Part shown: in pieces, positions 23,150 to 41,507 of the stretch
How the letters are laid out: the number at the start of each line of letters is the position of its first letter
How positions within the stretch are numbered: position 1 is the stretch's first letter
Assembly: GCF_000004195.4 (NCBI RefSeq)
Contig: NC_030678.2
Location: 135,285,047-135,349,046 of the forward strand
Direction: 5' to 3'
DNA from: Xenopus tropicalis
Taxonomy: Eukaryota > Chordata > Amphibia > Anura > Pipidae
Length of the DNA: 64,000 bases
The notes under the pieces: model-generated
Databases searched by the model: none
What the model was told of the DNA's origin: nothing
What the model saw: only the letters and a program-made list of their open reading frames with translations
Translations under genes and position numbers: made by a program

Positions 23150-24796
23150 GACTATAAACACAGTAGGGCCACAGTATGGGTGTCACTATAGACACTGTAG
23201 GGCCACAGTATGGGTGTCACTATAGACACTGTAGGGCCACAGTATGGGTTTCACTATAAACACAGTAGGGCCACAGTTTGGGTTTGACTATAAACACAGT
23301 AGGGCCACAGTATGGGTGTCACTATAGACACTGTAGGGCCACAGTATGGGTTTCACTATAAACACAGTAGGGCCACAGTATGGGTGTCACTATAGACACT
23401 GTAGGGCCACAGTATGGGTTTCACTATAAACACAGTAGGGCCACAGTATGGGTGTCACTATAAACACAGTAGGGCCACAGTATGGGTGTCACTATAAACA
23501 CTGTAGGGCCACAGTATGGGTTTGACTATAAACACTGTAGGGCCACAGTATGGGTTTGACTATAAACACTGTAGGGCCACAGTATGGGTTTGACTATAAA
23601 CACAGTAGGGCCACAGTATGGGTGTCACTATAAACACAGTAGGGCCACAGTATGGGTGTCACTATAAACACTGTAGGGCCACAGTATGGGTTTGACTATA
23701 AACACAGTAGGGCCACAGTATGGGTGTCACTATAACACTGTAGGGCCACAGTATGGGTGTCACTATAGACACAGTAGGGCCACAGTATGGGTGTCACTAT
23801 AAACACAGTAGGGCCACAGTATGGGTGTCACTATAAACACTGTAGGGCCACAGTATGGGTGTCACTATAAACACAGTAGGGCCACAGTATGGGTGTCACT
23901 ATAAACACAGTAGGGCCACAGTATGGGTGTCACTATAAACACTGTAGGGCCACAGTATGGGTTTGACTATAAACACAGTAGGGCCACAGTATGGGTGTCA
24001 CTATAAACACTGTAGGGCCACAGTATGGGTGTCACTATAAACACAGTAGGGCCACAGTATGGGTGTCTATAAACACTGTAGGGCCACAGTAACCACAGTA
24101 TGGGTGTCACTATAAACACTAGGGCCACAGTATGGGTGTCGCTATAGACACTGTAGGCCACAGACACTGTAGGGCCACAGTATGGGTGTCGCTATAGACA
24201 CAGTAGGGCCACAGTATGGGTGTCGCTATAGACACAGTAGGGCCACAGTATGGGTGTCGCTATAGACACAGTAGGGCCACAGTATGGGTGTCGCTATAGA
24301 CACAGTAGGGCCACAGTATGGGTGTCGCTATAGACACAGTAGGGCCACAGTATGGGTGTCGCTATAGACACAGTAGGGCCACAGTATGGGTGTCGCTATA
24401 GACACAGTAGGGCCACAGTATGGGTGTCGCTATAGACACAGTAGGGCCACAGTATGGGTGTCGCTATAGACACAGTAGGGCCACAGTATGGGTGTCGCTA
24501 TAGACACAGTAGGGCCACAGTATGGGTGTCGCTATAGACACAGTAGGGCCACAGTATGGGTGTCGCTATAGACACTGTAGGGCCACAGTATGGGTGTCGC
24601 TATAGACACTGTAGGGCCACAGTATGGGTGTCGCTATAGACACTGTAGGGCCACAGTATGGGTGTCGCTATAGACACTGTAGGGCCACAGTATGGGTGTC
24701 GCTATAGACACTGTAGGGCCACAGTATGGGTGTCACTATAGACACAGTAGGGCCACAGTATGGGTGTCACTATAGACACAGTAGGGCCACAGTATG
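23150..24796. repeat. 34-bp minisatellite, about 48 copies, next to the nr4a1 promoter
   Basis: The unit is 34 bp, containing CACTGTAGGGCCACAGTATG and GGTGTCACTATA. Variants form blocks. The left two-thirds mixes GTCAC units with TATAAAC or TATAGAC. From 24188 to about 24720, sixteen consecutive units carry GTCGC, which adds a CpG per unit. Of these, eleven carry ACACAGT and then five carry ACACTGT. Such blocks indicate recent local expansion. The array ends about 215 bp before the first MEF2 site of the promoter. Confidence 0.95.
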
Positions 24797-25010
24797 TCGC
24801 GTTAGGAATAAGCCGTTACATCACAGACACATAATACAGGGCGAGACCTGGCCGCCACCTTTCCATAACCTAAGTGCCCATGGAATCCTTTCAGCGGTAA
24901 ATATGAAGAGAATCCCCGGGAACCCTCGTACCCTGGGCTATATCCGACTACTGGTGACGTCCTTGCGCGGTGTCCCCCCCCGTCTGCTGACTACTATTTC
25001 AGGGTCGGAG

Positions 25011-25259
25011 CTATTTTTAGTGCGTGGGGCCCTATTAATAGATCAAACAATGTTGTCTGCGTCATAGGAAACAGCCTGCGTCACACAGATACATTCCAGG
25101 AGCACGCTGCCTGTCTGCTACCGGAAAAGCCACGCCCCCCGTGTCCTTCTATGGGGGACGGAGCAGGATCACCCTTGTGCGTCACACACCCCCTCTGACA
25201 GGGCCCCGCCCATGTGCGTCACGGAGGCTTTAATAACATGTAGATGCAGGACTGAATCC
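25011..25259 (+). promoter_or_regulatory. nr4a1: nr4a1 proximal immediate-early promoter
   Basis: Two consensus MEF2 sites, CTATTTTTAG (25011-25020) and CTATTAATAG (25032-25041), are 21 bp apart. Four TGCGTCA AP-1/CRE-like elements are at 25058, 25077, 25178 and 25215. An Ets motif ACCGGAAA (about 25120), an EGR/GC motif CACGCCCCCC (about 25131), and a CArG-like CCTTCTATGG (25145-25154, one mismatch) form a serum-response-like cluster. CCCCGCCC is near 25204. A weak TATA-like TTTAATAA is at 25229-25236. Mammalian Nur77 promoters are known to use paired MEF2 sites and repeated AP-1-like elements for calcium and growth-factor induction, so the logic looks conserved. Confidence 0.85.
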
Positions 25260-25371
25260 CAGTGAGCTTGGAGACAGCGACAGCACAGTAACCCATTCCT
25301 CTCACTGGCACCGTGCAACACGCTGACCCCAGCGGACAGCCCGTACCGGGGACTTACAGCTGGGAGATCTG
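25260..25371 (+). other. nr4a1: nr4a1 non-coding exon 1 (5' UTR)
   Basis: The start is placed about 25-30 bp downstream of the TATA-like element. The exon ends at 25371 before donor GTATGT (25372). It is GC-rich with no ATG that opens a plausible coding frame. Splicing joins it to the acceptor at 27896-27897, two bases before the start codon. The 5' end is uncertain by tens of bases. Confidence 0.7.
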
Positions 25372-26309
25372 GTATGTCAGCTTAGCTTGCCATTCCAATC
25401 ACAAGGTGCCACAGGGGTTAATAGCTATCTAGATACATCCCTTTGGGAGGTAGACATGCATGCAAGGGGGACAGGTAATTATTTGCAGATTATGTTATTA
25501 TCATTTTCTATGTATGTGAGTGTATGGCTCCTGCTGGCTGTGTGGGGATCTTTGCATAGACTGCATGGGGTGTGCATTGCTTGCACCGTGTCAGTAGGGC
25601 ATTGAGATGCCTGTTTCTAGGTTAGTGGGCATCACCTGCACAATTACTCCTTTTCCCCAGGAGATGGCTTTGGGGAGACTGCTTGTACAGGCTGAGGCTG
25701 AGAGGAGCCTCTGTGCATTGGGGAGGTTCGATGGCAGCTCTGGCTGCTTTGTACAGCAACAGGTGCAGAGGCTCTCTGCTTTGTATCTCTGCTTTGTATC
25801 TCTGCTTTGTACTTCCCTTAGCGGAGACCTGTTCATAATGTGCTCATAGCAATGCACTCTCTGCACACACCTATATGGTGTCCCTCTCTATACATAATAA
25901 GTCATGTATTAGTGATATATCCTGCAAACAATATGATATGCATGCTTCTGATCATCAAGATGTATAGATCTTTCCTGTGCTCTGTTGCCCCAGTGTGCAC
26001 CCTCAAATATAGACCTGAGCTGCAGATTAGGGCAGCCAAGCAGTAGCCCCTTTAGCTGCTGTGCAACTGCAACTCCCACAGACCCTTGACAGTAATTGTT
26101 TGCAACTACCCCTTGCTGGGAGTTGTAATCCTGGAATAGCTAGAGGGCTGCCAGTGGGACGTAGCACTGGATTTTTGCTTGGCCTTTTTCATCCTGGTCA
26201 TGTTGCTTTCCTTATGAAATGTGTTTCATTTGCACAACCTAGGCTCCTTAATGGTTTCTGTTTTTAACCCTTGTTTTGTTGCTTCCATCAAATTTTGCAG
26301 TCAGCAGCC

Positions 26310-26314
<5 letters not shown>

Positions 26315-26361
<47 letters not shown>
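26315..26361. repeat. (AT)n microsatellite
   Basis: About 23 uninterrupted AT dinucleotides in intron 1, roughly 1 kb downstream of the proximal start site. Probably length-polymorphic. Confidence 0.95.
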
Positions 26362-26362
<1 letters not shown>

Positions 26363-27251
26363 TCTCCCATCAGCTTGCTGTTATATATAAGGATATGCAC
26401 GCTAAGAAAGTCCAGAAGTATAAAGATCTAATCTTTTTTTTTTTCTTACTGTAAATGAGAAACTCAGATACATTAAAGGGAGGGTTGACCTTTCTGGGAC
26501 AAATGGGCTGCAGTGCTTTTGTGTTCTTGTGCAAAGTGCTTTCTTGGCTCTCTGCAGTTCCCTATCTCTTCGTACTGGTTGCATTTCCCGTGGGGAAGTC
26601 TCTAACCTATAAGGCTTCTAAAACAGTCTTGTTGTGTTGGATCAATATGGCCTTTGTCGACAGCTAAACAACAAATCGGCAGGCCTCCCTCTAGTGCACC
26701 TCACAGGGGGAAACAAGTGTTGACCATCCATTGAAAACAATGATGATGGGAGATGGCTCTGAGCTATAGATAAAACAATTTCTTATTTTGTGAAAGCAGC
26801 AGCCCCATTCTGAATATTAGTTTTATAAAACATAAAGATTGTTACAGAATTGCACTAAACATATGTTTTGCTTCAAATTACTTTCTGATCTACAGTCCTT
26901 TCTGCAATTAAAGGCTTCTGAAGCAAGCCGCCAATTTGTCTTTGGGCAAGTACAGTTTGCTGTATCATAGGAATCACTTGACTTCTATGACACAAGTCAG
27001 TGCAGATAATCATGGGAAGCTGAGCTGTCAATCGACACCCTGCTTATTGGAGTGACATACTGTCATGGGGTGTGAACTTCAAGAAGTTGGATGGCAAGTT
27101 TCAGCTTTTCTTCCAAAGGATTTCTGTAGACGCTTAAATATTTTAATTCAACAGGTTTTCTGCCAGAACCTAGCAGTTTTTACACATACAGGCTAAAATG
27201 TGGTAGAATTAGTACGTATCTTTCAGATACACTGTTATATACAAAAGCTGG

Positions 27252-27430
27252 TACAGGTGTGGGACCTATTATCCAGAATGTTTGGGACCTGGGGATTTCC
27301 AGATCTTTCCATAATTTTGTTCTCTATACCTCAAAAATTGCTATTATTTAAACTACTATTATTTAAATGTGAATTAAACCCAATAGGATTGTTTTGCCTC
27401 CAATTACGTCTTAGTTTGTAAGTACAAGGT
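27252..27430. mobile_element. Copy of the CAGGTATGGG/ATCCAGAATG foldback family
   Basis: TACAGGTGTGGGACC and TTATCCAGAATGTTTGGGA start the copy, and AACCCAATAGGATTG with GCCTCCAATTA follows, also found inverted in the copy at 47826-48155. The far end is missing. Confidence 0.65.
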
Positions 27431-27899
27431 AATATTGAGTTTGCATCTTAAGGAAAAGTATAATACACTTGTTGTTTGTTTGAGCATATATATTGAAATA
27501 TAGGTAAAATGCTCCTCAGTCAGTGCCACGGGGCCTCCTAAACCTCCTAGCCCCCACCCTCCAGCACTGCCTGGGTCTGCTCCTTCCATATTTATGCCCC
27601 TGGAAGAAGCCGTTTGTGACTGTATTCCTCTTCCCTGTATTAGAGTGATACACAAAACCTCTTCAAGAGAGAAAAAAAGAAAGTGCTCAGAATTGCTGAT
27701 TTTTCTCAGTCCCATCAGTGCTCCATTTTTCAGTTGTGATTTTTACAAATGAAAAAGTGCTTTTTATCTTAGATTTGATGAATGGTGCATGAAAATGCCT
27801 TTATTTGAAATTAAATAAGGGAAAAAAATAGTTAAAACTTTGTAAACATAGCCATTTACCTCTCTTATTTGACACCATGTTTCTGGTTCTATTTTAGAA

Positions 27900-34191
<6,292 letters not shown>

Positions 34192-34830
34192 AACTGCTCT
34201 GCTTTTGCCTTTGGGCCCAGAGATGCTCTAAGTGAAAAGAGGAAACTCTTGGAACATTCAAATATTTTGACATTCGGTGCCTTGGCCAGCAGATTTGCAA
34301 TGCAGTGTGATCTACTGGATCTTACTAGGAGTCTTTATTTTTAATACTACAGAGAACCCCGATGTGCCTTTGGCTCAAAGTGACTTTTTCCATTATTTCC
34401 CCCTTTCTTCAATTGTCTCATGTTTAAACATGTTTTTTTATTGAAACACTTGCAGAGATCATCTGGTTCTGAAACAGCCTTCCTCTCACTGCTTCTGTAG
34501 ATTGGGTCTGTCCTGCTACAAAAACTCACCCCTTTAAATGCAACTGTTCCCAAATAGGTCAGAAAGGATGGACCCACCACAATCACAGCCAGTTTGTAAA
34601 GTCTTGTACATAGAACTAAGAGAAAATTGTAAATAGGTCTGTGAAATGCAAAGCTGCCCTCTTCAGCTGTGACTTTGGTTCCCACAGCCCTTTGAGCTGT
34701 GTGTAAATATGTGTAATTTTTGAAAAGAAACATTTATATTTGTGTATCTTACTGGATTTACAGTATGTGGTTTTTTTCCCGATTAATATATATTTAATAT
34801 ATTGAATAAAAAATTTGCTGTAATAATACC
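34192..34830 (+). other. nr4a1: nr4a1 3' UTR with polyadenylation signal
   Basis: AATAAA at 34805-34810 is the first canonical polyadenylation signal after the stop, giving a UTR of about 640 nt. U-rich motifs such as CATTTATATTTGTG near 34731 could be destabilising, fitting a short-lived immediate-early mRNA. The cleavage site is an estimate. Confidence 0.75.
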
Positions 34831-37800
34831 CTGCTTTATCTATTTCCCCAAAGCAACTCTTATTCTTGAGACTTGTTTGGCTTTCTGCATACCAGTCATT
34901 ACAATCCATACTTTTATAGCAAATAGGTCTACTTTAGGTTTTGTAAAACACCTTGTATACACCTTATAGTTGTATTTTAAGGGCAAGTGAACCATAATTA
35001 TGAGGTGTTTTGTTTTTTTGTTTTAAATAATCTTAGGGCATAGGTATGCTGCTTTCCATCCCTTACAGCTCTAATGCCATTTTAATGCCATCTTAACTTC
35101 CCAGTACGTCCTTCGCCCTGAAGGTGCCTGGCAAACACTGCAGCTAGAACTGCTCAGTAGTTATAGATCAGTGTTGCTCAGTGATTCTAGAGTTTTACCA
35201 CTAAACTGAATCCAAGTGGCAAAGTTAACACCAGATCTAATGATAATCAGAAGCCAAACAGCTGCTCAAAAGCAAGCATCTGATTGGTTGCAAGAGGTTA
35301 TTTGACCTGGAGCAAATATGATTTTTTAAATTAATTTTTACTGCTAAATTTCAAAAGACATTGTTCTTTTCTTTCTATTTCAGTAGGATGTATCTACCCC
35401 CTGTAGATTGAGGCAGCTGTGGCTGCTGTTTTAATCATTTTTTTGGTCTAATCATAATCAGGGTTGAGCAACCTGCAGTTGTTGTTGCACTACAACTCTC
35501 CATGGAGAGTGCAGTGAGCTTCATATCAACAATGCAACATATATATTTAGATAAATGTGGAACACCGATTAAAGGAATAATTTGTGCCTATTTGTTATAT
35601 TTAGTAATCAGTATATATAGTACTGGTTAGAAGCCATAGCTGTCCTAGTGGTAATAACTCTCTGATTATAGAGGGCAGGGTCTGATCTTATGAGAGGATA
35701 GGTTGAAGTATAAGTTCATTATACAAAGCTTTCGCAAAAGAGTTTTTTCAGTGTTTTATGTGCCACAGGCGGTGTGTAGATAACATCATTTAAAAAGAAA
35801 AAAAAAAAAACAACCTCTCTATAAAGTGGCAACTTATTCAGCAGTGCCAAAAAATAAATCACATATAATTCATAGGAAAAATATAATCTCACTATGGGGG
35901 TGCTAGTTGCCATTGCTTTGCTGCCTTGTTAGTTACAAAAATGGAATAAATGTTTCCTTGCATCTTCTTGAAGAGAAGCAAGATCTTTTCTACCCATGTG
36001 CTATACGTTTGTTTACACTTACAGTATATGCATTTAAGTATAACTGCTTTAGTTTGTATGAACAATAGGCAGCCATTCCAGCAGAATAGGGCAAAAAGGC
36101 ACATGTTTAAAGAAAACCGATAAGCTCAGTTCTTACACAGGGGTCAAACACAATTCATGGCTCTCTACAGGACTGTGGAATTAAAATGTTTATAATGGAA
36201 AACAGGAGATTTATCACCAAGAAATATTTTATTCATGGCTGCTTGATTAGGGAATAGATACAAACTTTAAATGTAAAAGAGAATGTTTGCTCTCTGACAT
36301 TACTGGTCCTTTAGGGGCCATATACACCTGTGTCCCAGCACACTCTATCCTTTGAAGGAGTTTGTTTTAAACATAAATCTATCTGAGCACTGGTGTGTGC
36401 CATATGCATTCCGTCTAGTTCTCATTTGCTTAAAAAGGTGATGTTAGGGAGAAGTTAGAGATCATGTTCTTTGGGACCTTTGGGGTTTATTGATTCAGCA
36501 CTTGGCTGTGCACATTCTTGCCATTCCACCCAAATTCACCTCCACTTGAGCATATGGTGGGAGAAGAGATATTCAGCTCCATAAAGCAGCGCAAAAGAGC
36601 AAATGGATCATGGGGCAAGGCAGTTTCAGCTGCTTTAACCTTTTTAGTTATGTGACTTTTTAAAAATGTCACAAGATGCATGACTTTGATGGTACATGAC
36701 ACTTGCTGACATTCATACCATCATCATACGAGAAGAACAGGGGTCTCTGTTATGTTACAGCTCTGGAAGTTCAGTAGAGGCCCATTAACTTCTGCACTGG
36801 CATTTCCATTCAATTCCTATTTGCTGCCATAAATGTTGTGTCATCCTTTTGCCCTGCTCTTTAAATGAACAAATTACTGATCCTAGGTGGGACTTCAATT
36901 CTATGGATGTCCCTCTGCATCAGTTATGTGCAACCTGAGGCATTCCATCTAATAGAGCAGTGCTGTCCAACTTATATGTTGGGGACTGATAAATTTTCAT
37001 ACAGTGTTCTCCTGTGCCAGGATATATTAAAATTATGATGAAGTCTATGGAGCCCTAGAGTAGACCATAAAAATCCCTGGAGAGCCACTTCTAGCCAATG
37101 GACCTTCAGCGGGACAGCCTTTTAACAGAGGATGCTAAAAACTGCAGTGTAACAGGGCTCAGTTTTTACATGAAGTAGGCCTATAATTAGATTCACCACT
37201 TAGGTCAGTTGTATTAAAATTATGATTCTGCATAAAGTTGTCTGTGGAGCTCTGGGGCAAACAGGGAACCATAAAAGTAAATTGGTCAGAAGATCAAAAA
37301 TGGATATCTTAGATCTATTTTTATACAATTCATTTTGCATTTGATTAAAAATAAAGTCTTTAAAAAAATAGAGTGAATTACAGCCTGCTGTTATGTACAA
37401 TGACATGGGATGAGAAATGCATATTCACAACCAGAGACTAAAAGCAAAAATATAGAACGTAAGCGGTAAAATAATCCTTATATATGAAAGACCAAGAAAC
37501 TAAATCGTAGATTCCGTTTATACTTGTAATTTTTAGTGAAAGCTCTGAGCCAGGCTTGGTAGTGTGCAGCACTGCAGTCCATCATAATGTATGTGGTTTC
37601 CTTACATGGAAATTGCCTGTGGCTGATGTGACATCTTACAAATGTTTGGATTATGAAGTACAAGAGTTACCCAACTGTTTCCATGAAGTGGGTGGATTAA
37701 ACTTACATGCTTGTAAACCCTGCCGTATTGGAATTAGCATTGTAAAGTCTATAAATCTCTTGGGCAACAATTAAATATGATTGGATGACTGCTGGAGAGC

Positions 37801-38279
37801 ATGCTTGCAAATGTCCAATCAGGTGCACTGTATTAGAATGACTTTACAGTTCATGAAGGAAAGAACACACTGCCTTACATTTAGGCAATTCCTCACTCAT
37901 AGGAGTGCCCCTAAAAGTTGTGCTAAAAAGTCTGCAACAATAAATCACTTAAAGGTAAAATGTTGGATGGTGTGCTTTTTCCCTGTATGGACTGTAATGC
38001 TGTGACATGGAAGCAGCCTAGGGATATTGTAAGTAAGTGGTGTGTCAAAGAAAAATCAGTATCAAAATGATTTTACAGTTAACTCAAGAAACACTATCTG
38101 TTCAAATATATTTCCCAGAGTATTTCTTACATCAACACTTTTTACAGGGGAGTAATGAAAAGCACAACACCTGTAAAACTATGGACATATCAGCAAAATA
38201 CATTTTGGAAATACAGTATAAGCTAAAAGTGGCAAAACACCTTCCTGTAAAACATCTTTTCAGAAAACAAGGGCATTGA
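34831..38279. other. Intergenic, no gene recognised
   Basis: AT-rich sequence downstream of nr4a1. A fragment with CTACAACTCTCCATGG (35490) and one with GTGCTGTCCAACTT (36960) belong to common dispersed repeats. No coding region supported. Confidence 0.5.
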
Positions 38280-38590
38280 TATGAACTTGGTCCAGCTTTA
38301 ACAGCCTCTACCCTTCCGGGGATACTTTCCACTAGATATTGGAACAGGAACAGTATTAGTGAGATTAGATTCCATAAGGTTGGGTAGCAACACTGGGGTT
38401 CAGGCTTGGCTTGACATCCCAATCCATCCCACAGTTGATATAAGGGCTCTCTCCGTGGGCCAGTCATGTTCTTCCTCTCCCATCATACCAAACTAATTCT
38501 GTATGGACCTCTCCTTTGAACAGGGACATTATTATGTTAAAACAAGGTTTTCCACAAGTCTGTCTTAAGGTTTGCTTTAACTGACACCAG
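38280..38590. mobile_element. Decayed interspersed vertebrate repeat
   Basis: Motifs in order (TTAGTGAGATTAGATTCC, CTTGGCTTGACATCCCAATC, GGGCCAGTCATGTTCTTCC, TATGGACCTCTCC) resemble a repeat widespread in fish and frogs. I do not assign a family. The minus-strand frame across it is not a gene. Confidence 0.35.
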
Positions 38591-39904
38591 GACCCTGAAC
38601 CATGAAATTAGCCCCAGAACACTAATACTCCTTTTACTTACTAACTTGGAATGTATATGTTAGAGTTTAATGTAATATTTGCCTATTTTTTCTATTCCTG
38701 TTCTCTATTTCAGGGAGGTATTCACTCTTAAGACTTTTAATACAACAGTAACCAACATTACTCTGTAGCATACATGTCCATTTTAATTTTCTGGTTTCTT
38801 AGTTCTAATAAGGAATAGTAGTTTGGATGCATATCCCTTCTATATATTTATATTTGGTCTGCTTTACCCATAATATTTAAATGATTATGATACGCATTGA
38901 GACCTACCTCCTTCTATTGTGCAGTATCCCTGTTTGTTCTCTTTCTTTGTTCTTTTCCCCCACCAGACTTGGGTTCCTTCATCTTCCAGCCTCCAAGATG
39001 ACTATAAGGTCAATGTAATACTAAGTGCAGAGATTTAGTATTTGGGTTCCTAGCAACTCAAATACCTTTCTCTTTATGCATTCAGAAACAAAAGCAACTG
39101 CATAGCAGTAGAATAGCCTTGTATGCCTATGTGCACATTATAGTATGACAGAACTCTCATAATGGCCCACTAAAAGGTGTCACTACCTGCAAAATATCTG
39201 CCCAACAAGTTCTGCTGCCTCTAGAGATGCTTTGTGCTAGTTGTCATCCCTGTGGAGAGTTAAGAGTGACATTCCCTCTGATGGATCCCAGCTGCATTAC
39301 AGGGAGCTGTGTGCCAGGAGCCAGTGTCAAGTCCAAGGAGACTTTCTCGGTGGAATGTTGCATCTGGCAAAGTAACAAAGTGCCTAGTAGTTGCTGATAC
39401 AACTATTACCTGATGCTGATCTAAACACTTCCCTTGCTATTCATGTTCAAGTTACCTTCTCTCCTGGACAAGTCTTACTGCTCTGAATTAATTAATACTA
39501 GAATATATCTTTATGTACATTTCTGGTGCTCATTTCAGTCTGATCATGTACGTCTTTAATTAGAGAAATGCATAATCCTATATAGGATCCTTTTAAAACC
39601 AAGCCTGAGGGTGAAGCATACTGGCTTCGAAAGAATAACTGTAGTACTAGTGAGTTCATGTAGTCACCAAAGCACATTACCTTTCTTGTTGCTTTGGGCC
39701 ATTAACAGAATCCTTAAATCCCAGTCTGTTTGGGGGCCCCAAAGGGTGTGTTTGAGGAAAAGCTGTTATTAATAATTTAACATTTAATTTCAACCATTAC
39801 AACTGCCTGAAATTTACTGCCTATGAGATAATAAAGGCTAGTAACACGTCAGTCAATATTACTACCTGTTATCCATATAGCAACAGCATATTTTTGTGGC
39901 TCTT

Positions 39905-40110
39905 CACAGAGATCTTACATCAGTTCCTGCCCGGTGCCCCACACACTATGACCATAACCTGCCTGTATGTTTTTGGAGTGTGGCAGGAAATCAGAGTACC
40001 CAGAGGAAACCCACACAGACAAAGGGAGAGCACATAAACTCCTTGGCATTGGTGCCCAACGGCAACCGAACTCAGAACCGCATCACTACAAGGCACAAGT
40101 GCTACCCACT
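39905..40110 (-). mobile_element. LINE 3'-region or derived SINE fragment (minus)
   Basis: Read on the minus strand it has GGGTTTCCTCTGGGTACTCTG and CCACACTCCAAAAACATACAGG, the string typical of a CR1/L2-like 3' region common in vertebrates. A copy in the opposite orientation lies at 40450-40660. Confidence 0.5.
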
Positions 40111-40449
40111 CAGTCACTGGAACAATAAGTAATTAGCTTTGTTCAGCTAGCTGCAAGTAAAACAATAAAAGCAAAGATTTGATGGGTTATCATGAGTTAC
40201 TGCAAATTTGCCCTGTGTTGGTAAATGAGCCCTAACTGAGTTTAAAACAAAATCGTAGTTTATTTGTTCAGTCCATATTTCTTTTACAATCCGTGTGCTT
40301 TCCTCTAGGCTCCCTGTGGAGATCTTAAAGCAAACACTCGCCATGAATGAATGATTATTATGCATAAGTTGTTGGTATTATGATTGTTATCCCTTATTTA
40401 TATACAGTAAACTTATTCCATAGTACGGAGTTAAAACCACGCATGGGAA

Positions 40450-40660
40450 TTTACTCCAGGTGTCCTGGTTTCCTTGCGCACTCCAAACACATGCAGGTAG
40501 GTACTTGGCTCCTAATAGAAAATTCAGAATAGTGCTTTTATGTGAACTGGACCTTTGGTTGTAACTTCCACTGGGACTGGGATGGATGTGAATGATAAAT
40601 AATCAGTATTTGTTGGCCATAAATAAATAATGTATGACTATTATCTATATATAAGTTCTG
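40450..40660 (+). mobile_element. LINE 3'-region fragment (plus)
   Basis: CTCCAGGTGTCCTGGTTTCC and GCACTCCAAACACATGCAGG match the reversed copy at 39905-40110. It ends in an AAATAAATAATG-type tail, as expected for a LINE/SINE 3' end. Confidence 0.55.
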
Positions 40661-41507
40661 CAAGGTAAGGTTTAGTAGGTCTTTTCTGATTTGTGTGTTT
40701 TTTTTATTTATTTAGAGTTCTCTTATGCAGCCCTCCTGTTTGTAATTTGAACTGTTACTCGGTTGCTACGGTCCCACTTTCCTATGACAAAACATTATCA
40801 CGTAGTATGATTCATAGTGGATTGCTTCCCGCTGGAACATTGCAGATCTGTCAGTAGCTCTTCTGCTTGCACCTCTGCCCATCGCCTTGTCAAGGCTTTA
40901 TCGGCAAATAACATGGTGTCAGCATGCTCTGCGATCCTCAGCCAGCCATGGTGCTGATACAGTCTTTCAACTCCCAGATTTGTATACTTTTCCATGGCAT
41001 GAATAAGGCATGTGACATAAAGACTGGCAGATTATTTTGCTGTAGTATATGTAACAAAAAGAGTGCACTTAAAGGGCTAAAAGACAAATACTTTTTTTTT
41101 TTTTTTAAATTGCTGTTTTAGATCAACCCAGGGTAAGTTATTGGGTTTGCCTGTAGGGTTAGAGGGGTTTTCTGGAGACCAATCATTACAGTAGCAAGAA
41201 GTCTTGCCCACTACACACCCCATCGCAATTTCTCATATTGGGCCAATTCATTTCTATGGGAAACATTATTTTATGGTTTATCACATGAGATTCAGTTGGA
41301 GAAGAGAAAACTTTTCTCACAATGCACATTCCCTGGTAATTTAGTATTTATACAAGTGCTTGTATATTCAGAAAACAGGGGAATTTAGTTACAAAATTAT
41401 GATCATAAAATTGGTTTACGTGGTGTCTTACCAATCTTCTGATCATCATTTTGTAACTAAAGACATGTTCCCTGAAAATACATACACCTACATAGATACT
41501 ACACTAA

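Larger units (their letters stand above)
25372..27897 (+). other. nr4a1: nr4a1 intron 1
   Basis: The donor is GTATGT at 25372 and the acceptor TTCTATTTTAG ends at 27897. The intron holds a triplicated CTGCTTTGTATCT near 25770-25810, a small foldback with CAACTCCCA/TGGGAGTTG at about 26066-26127, an (AT)n microsatellite, a TGACCTTT (NBRE octamer, reverse) at 26486-26493, and one repeat copy at 27252. Confidence 0.8.

Noticed and set aside
23150..24796. Regularly spaced repeats resembling a CRISPR array
   Set aside because: The repeats are head to tail with no unique spacers, and the genome is vertebrate.
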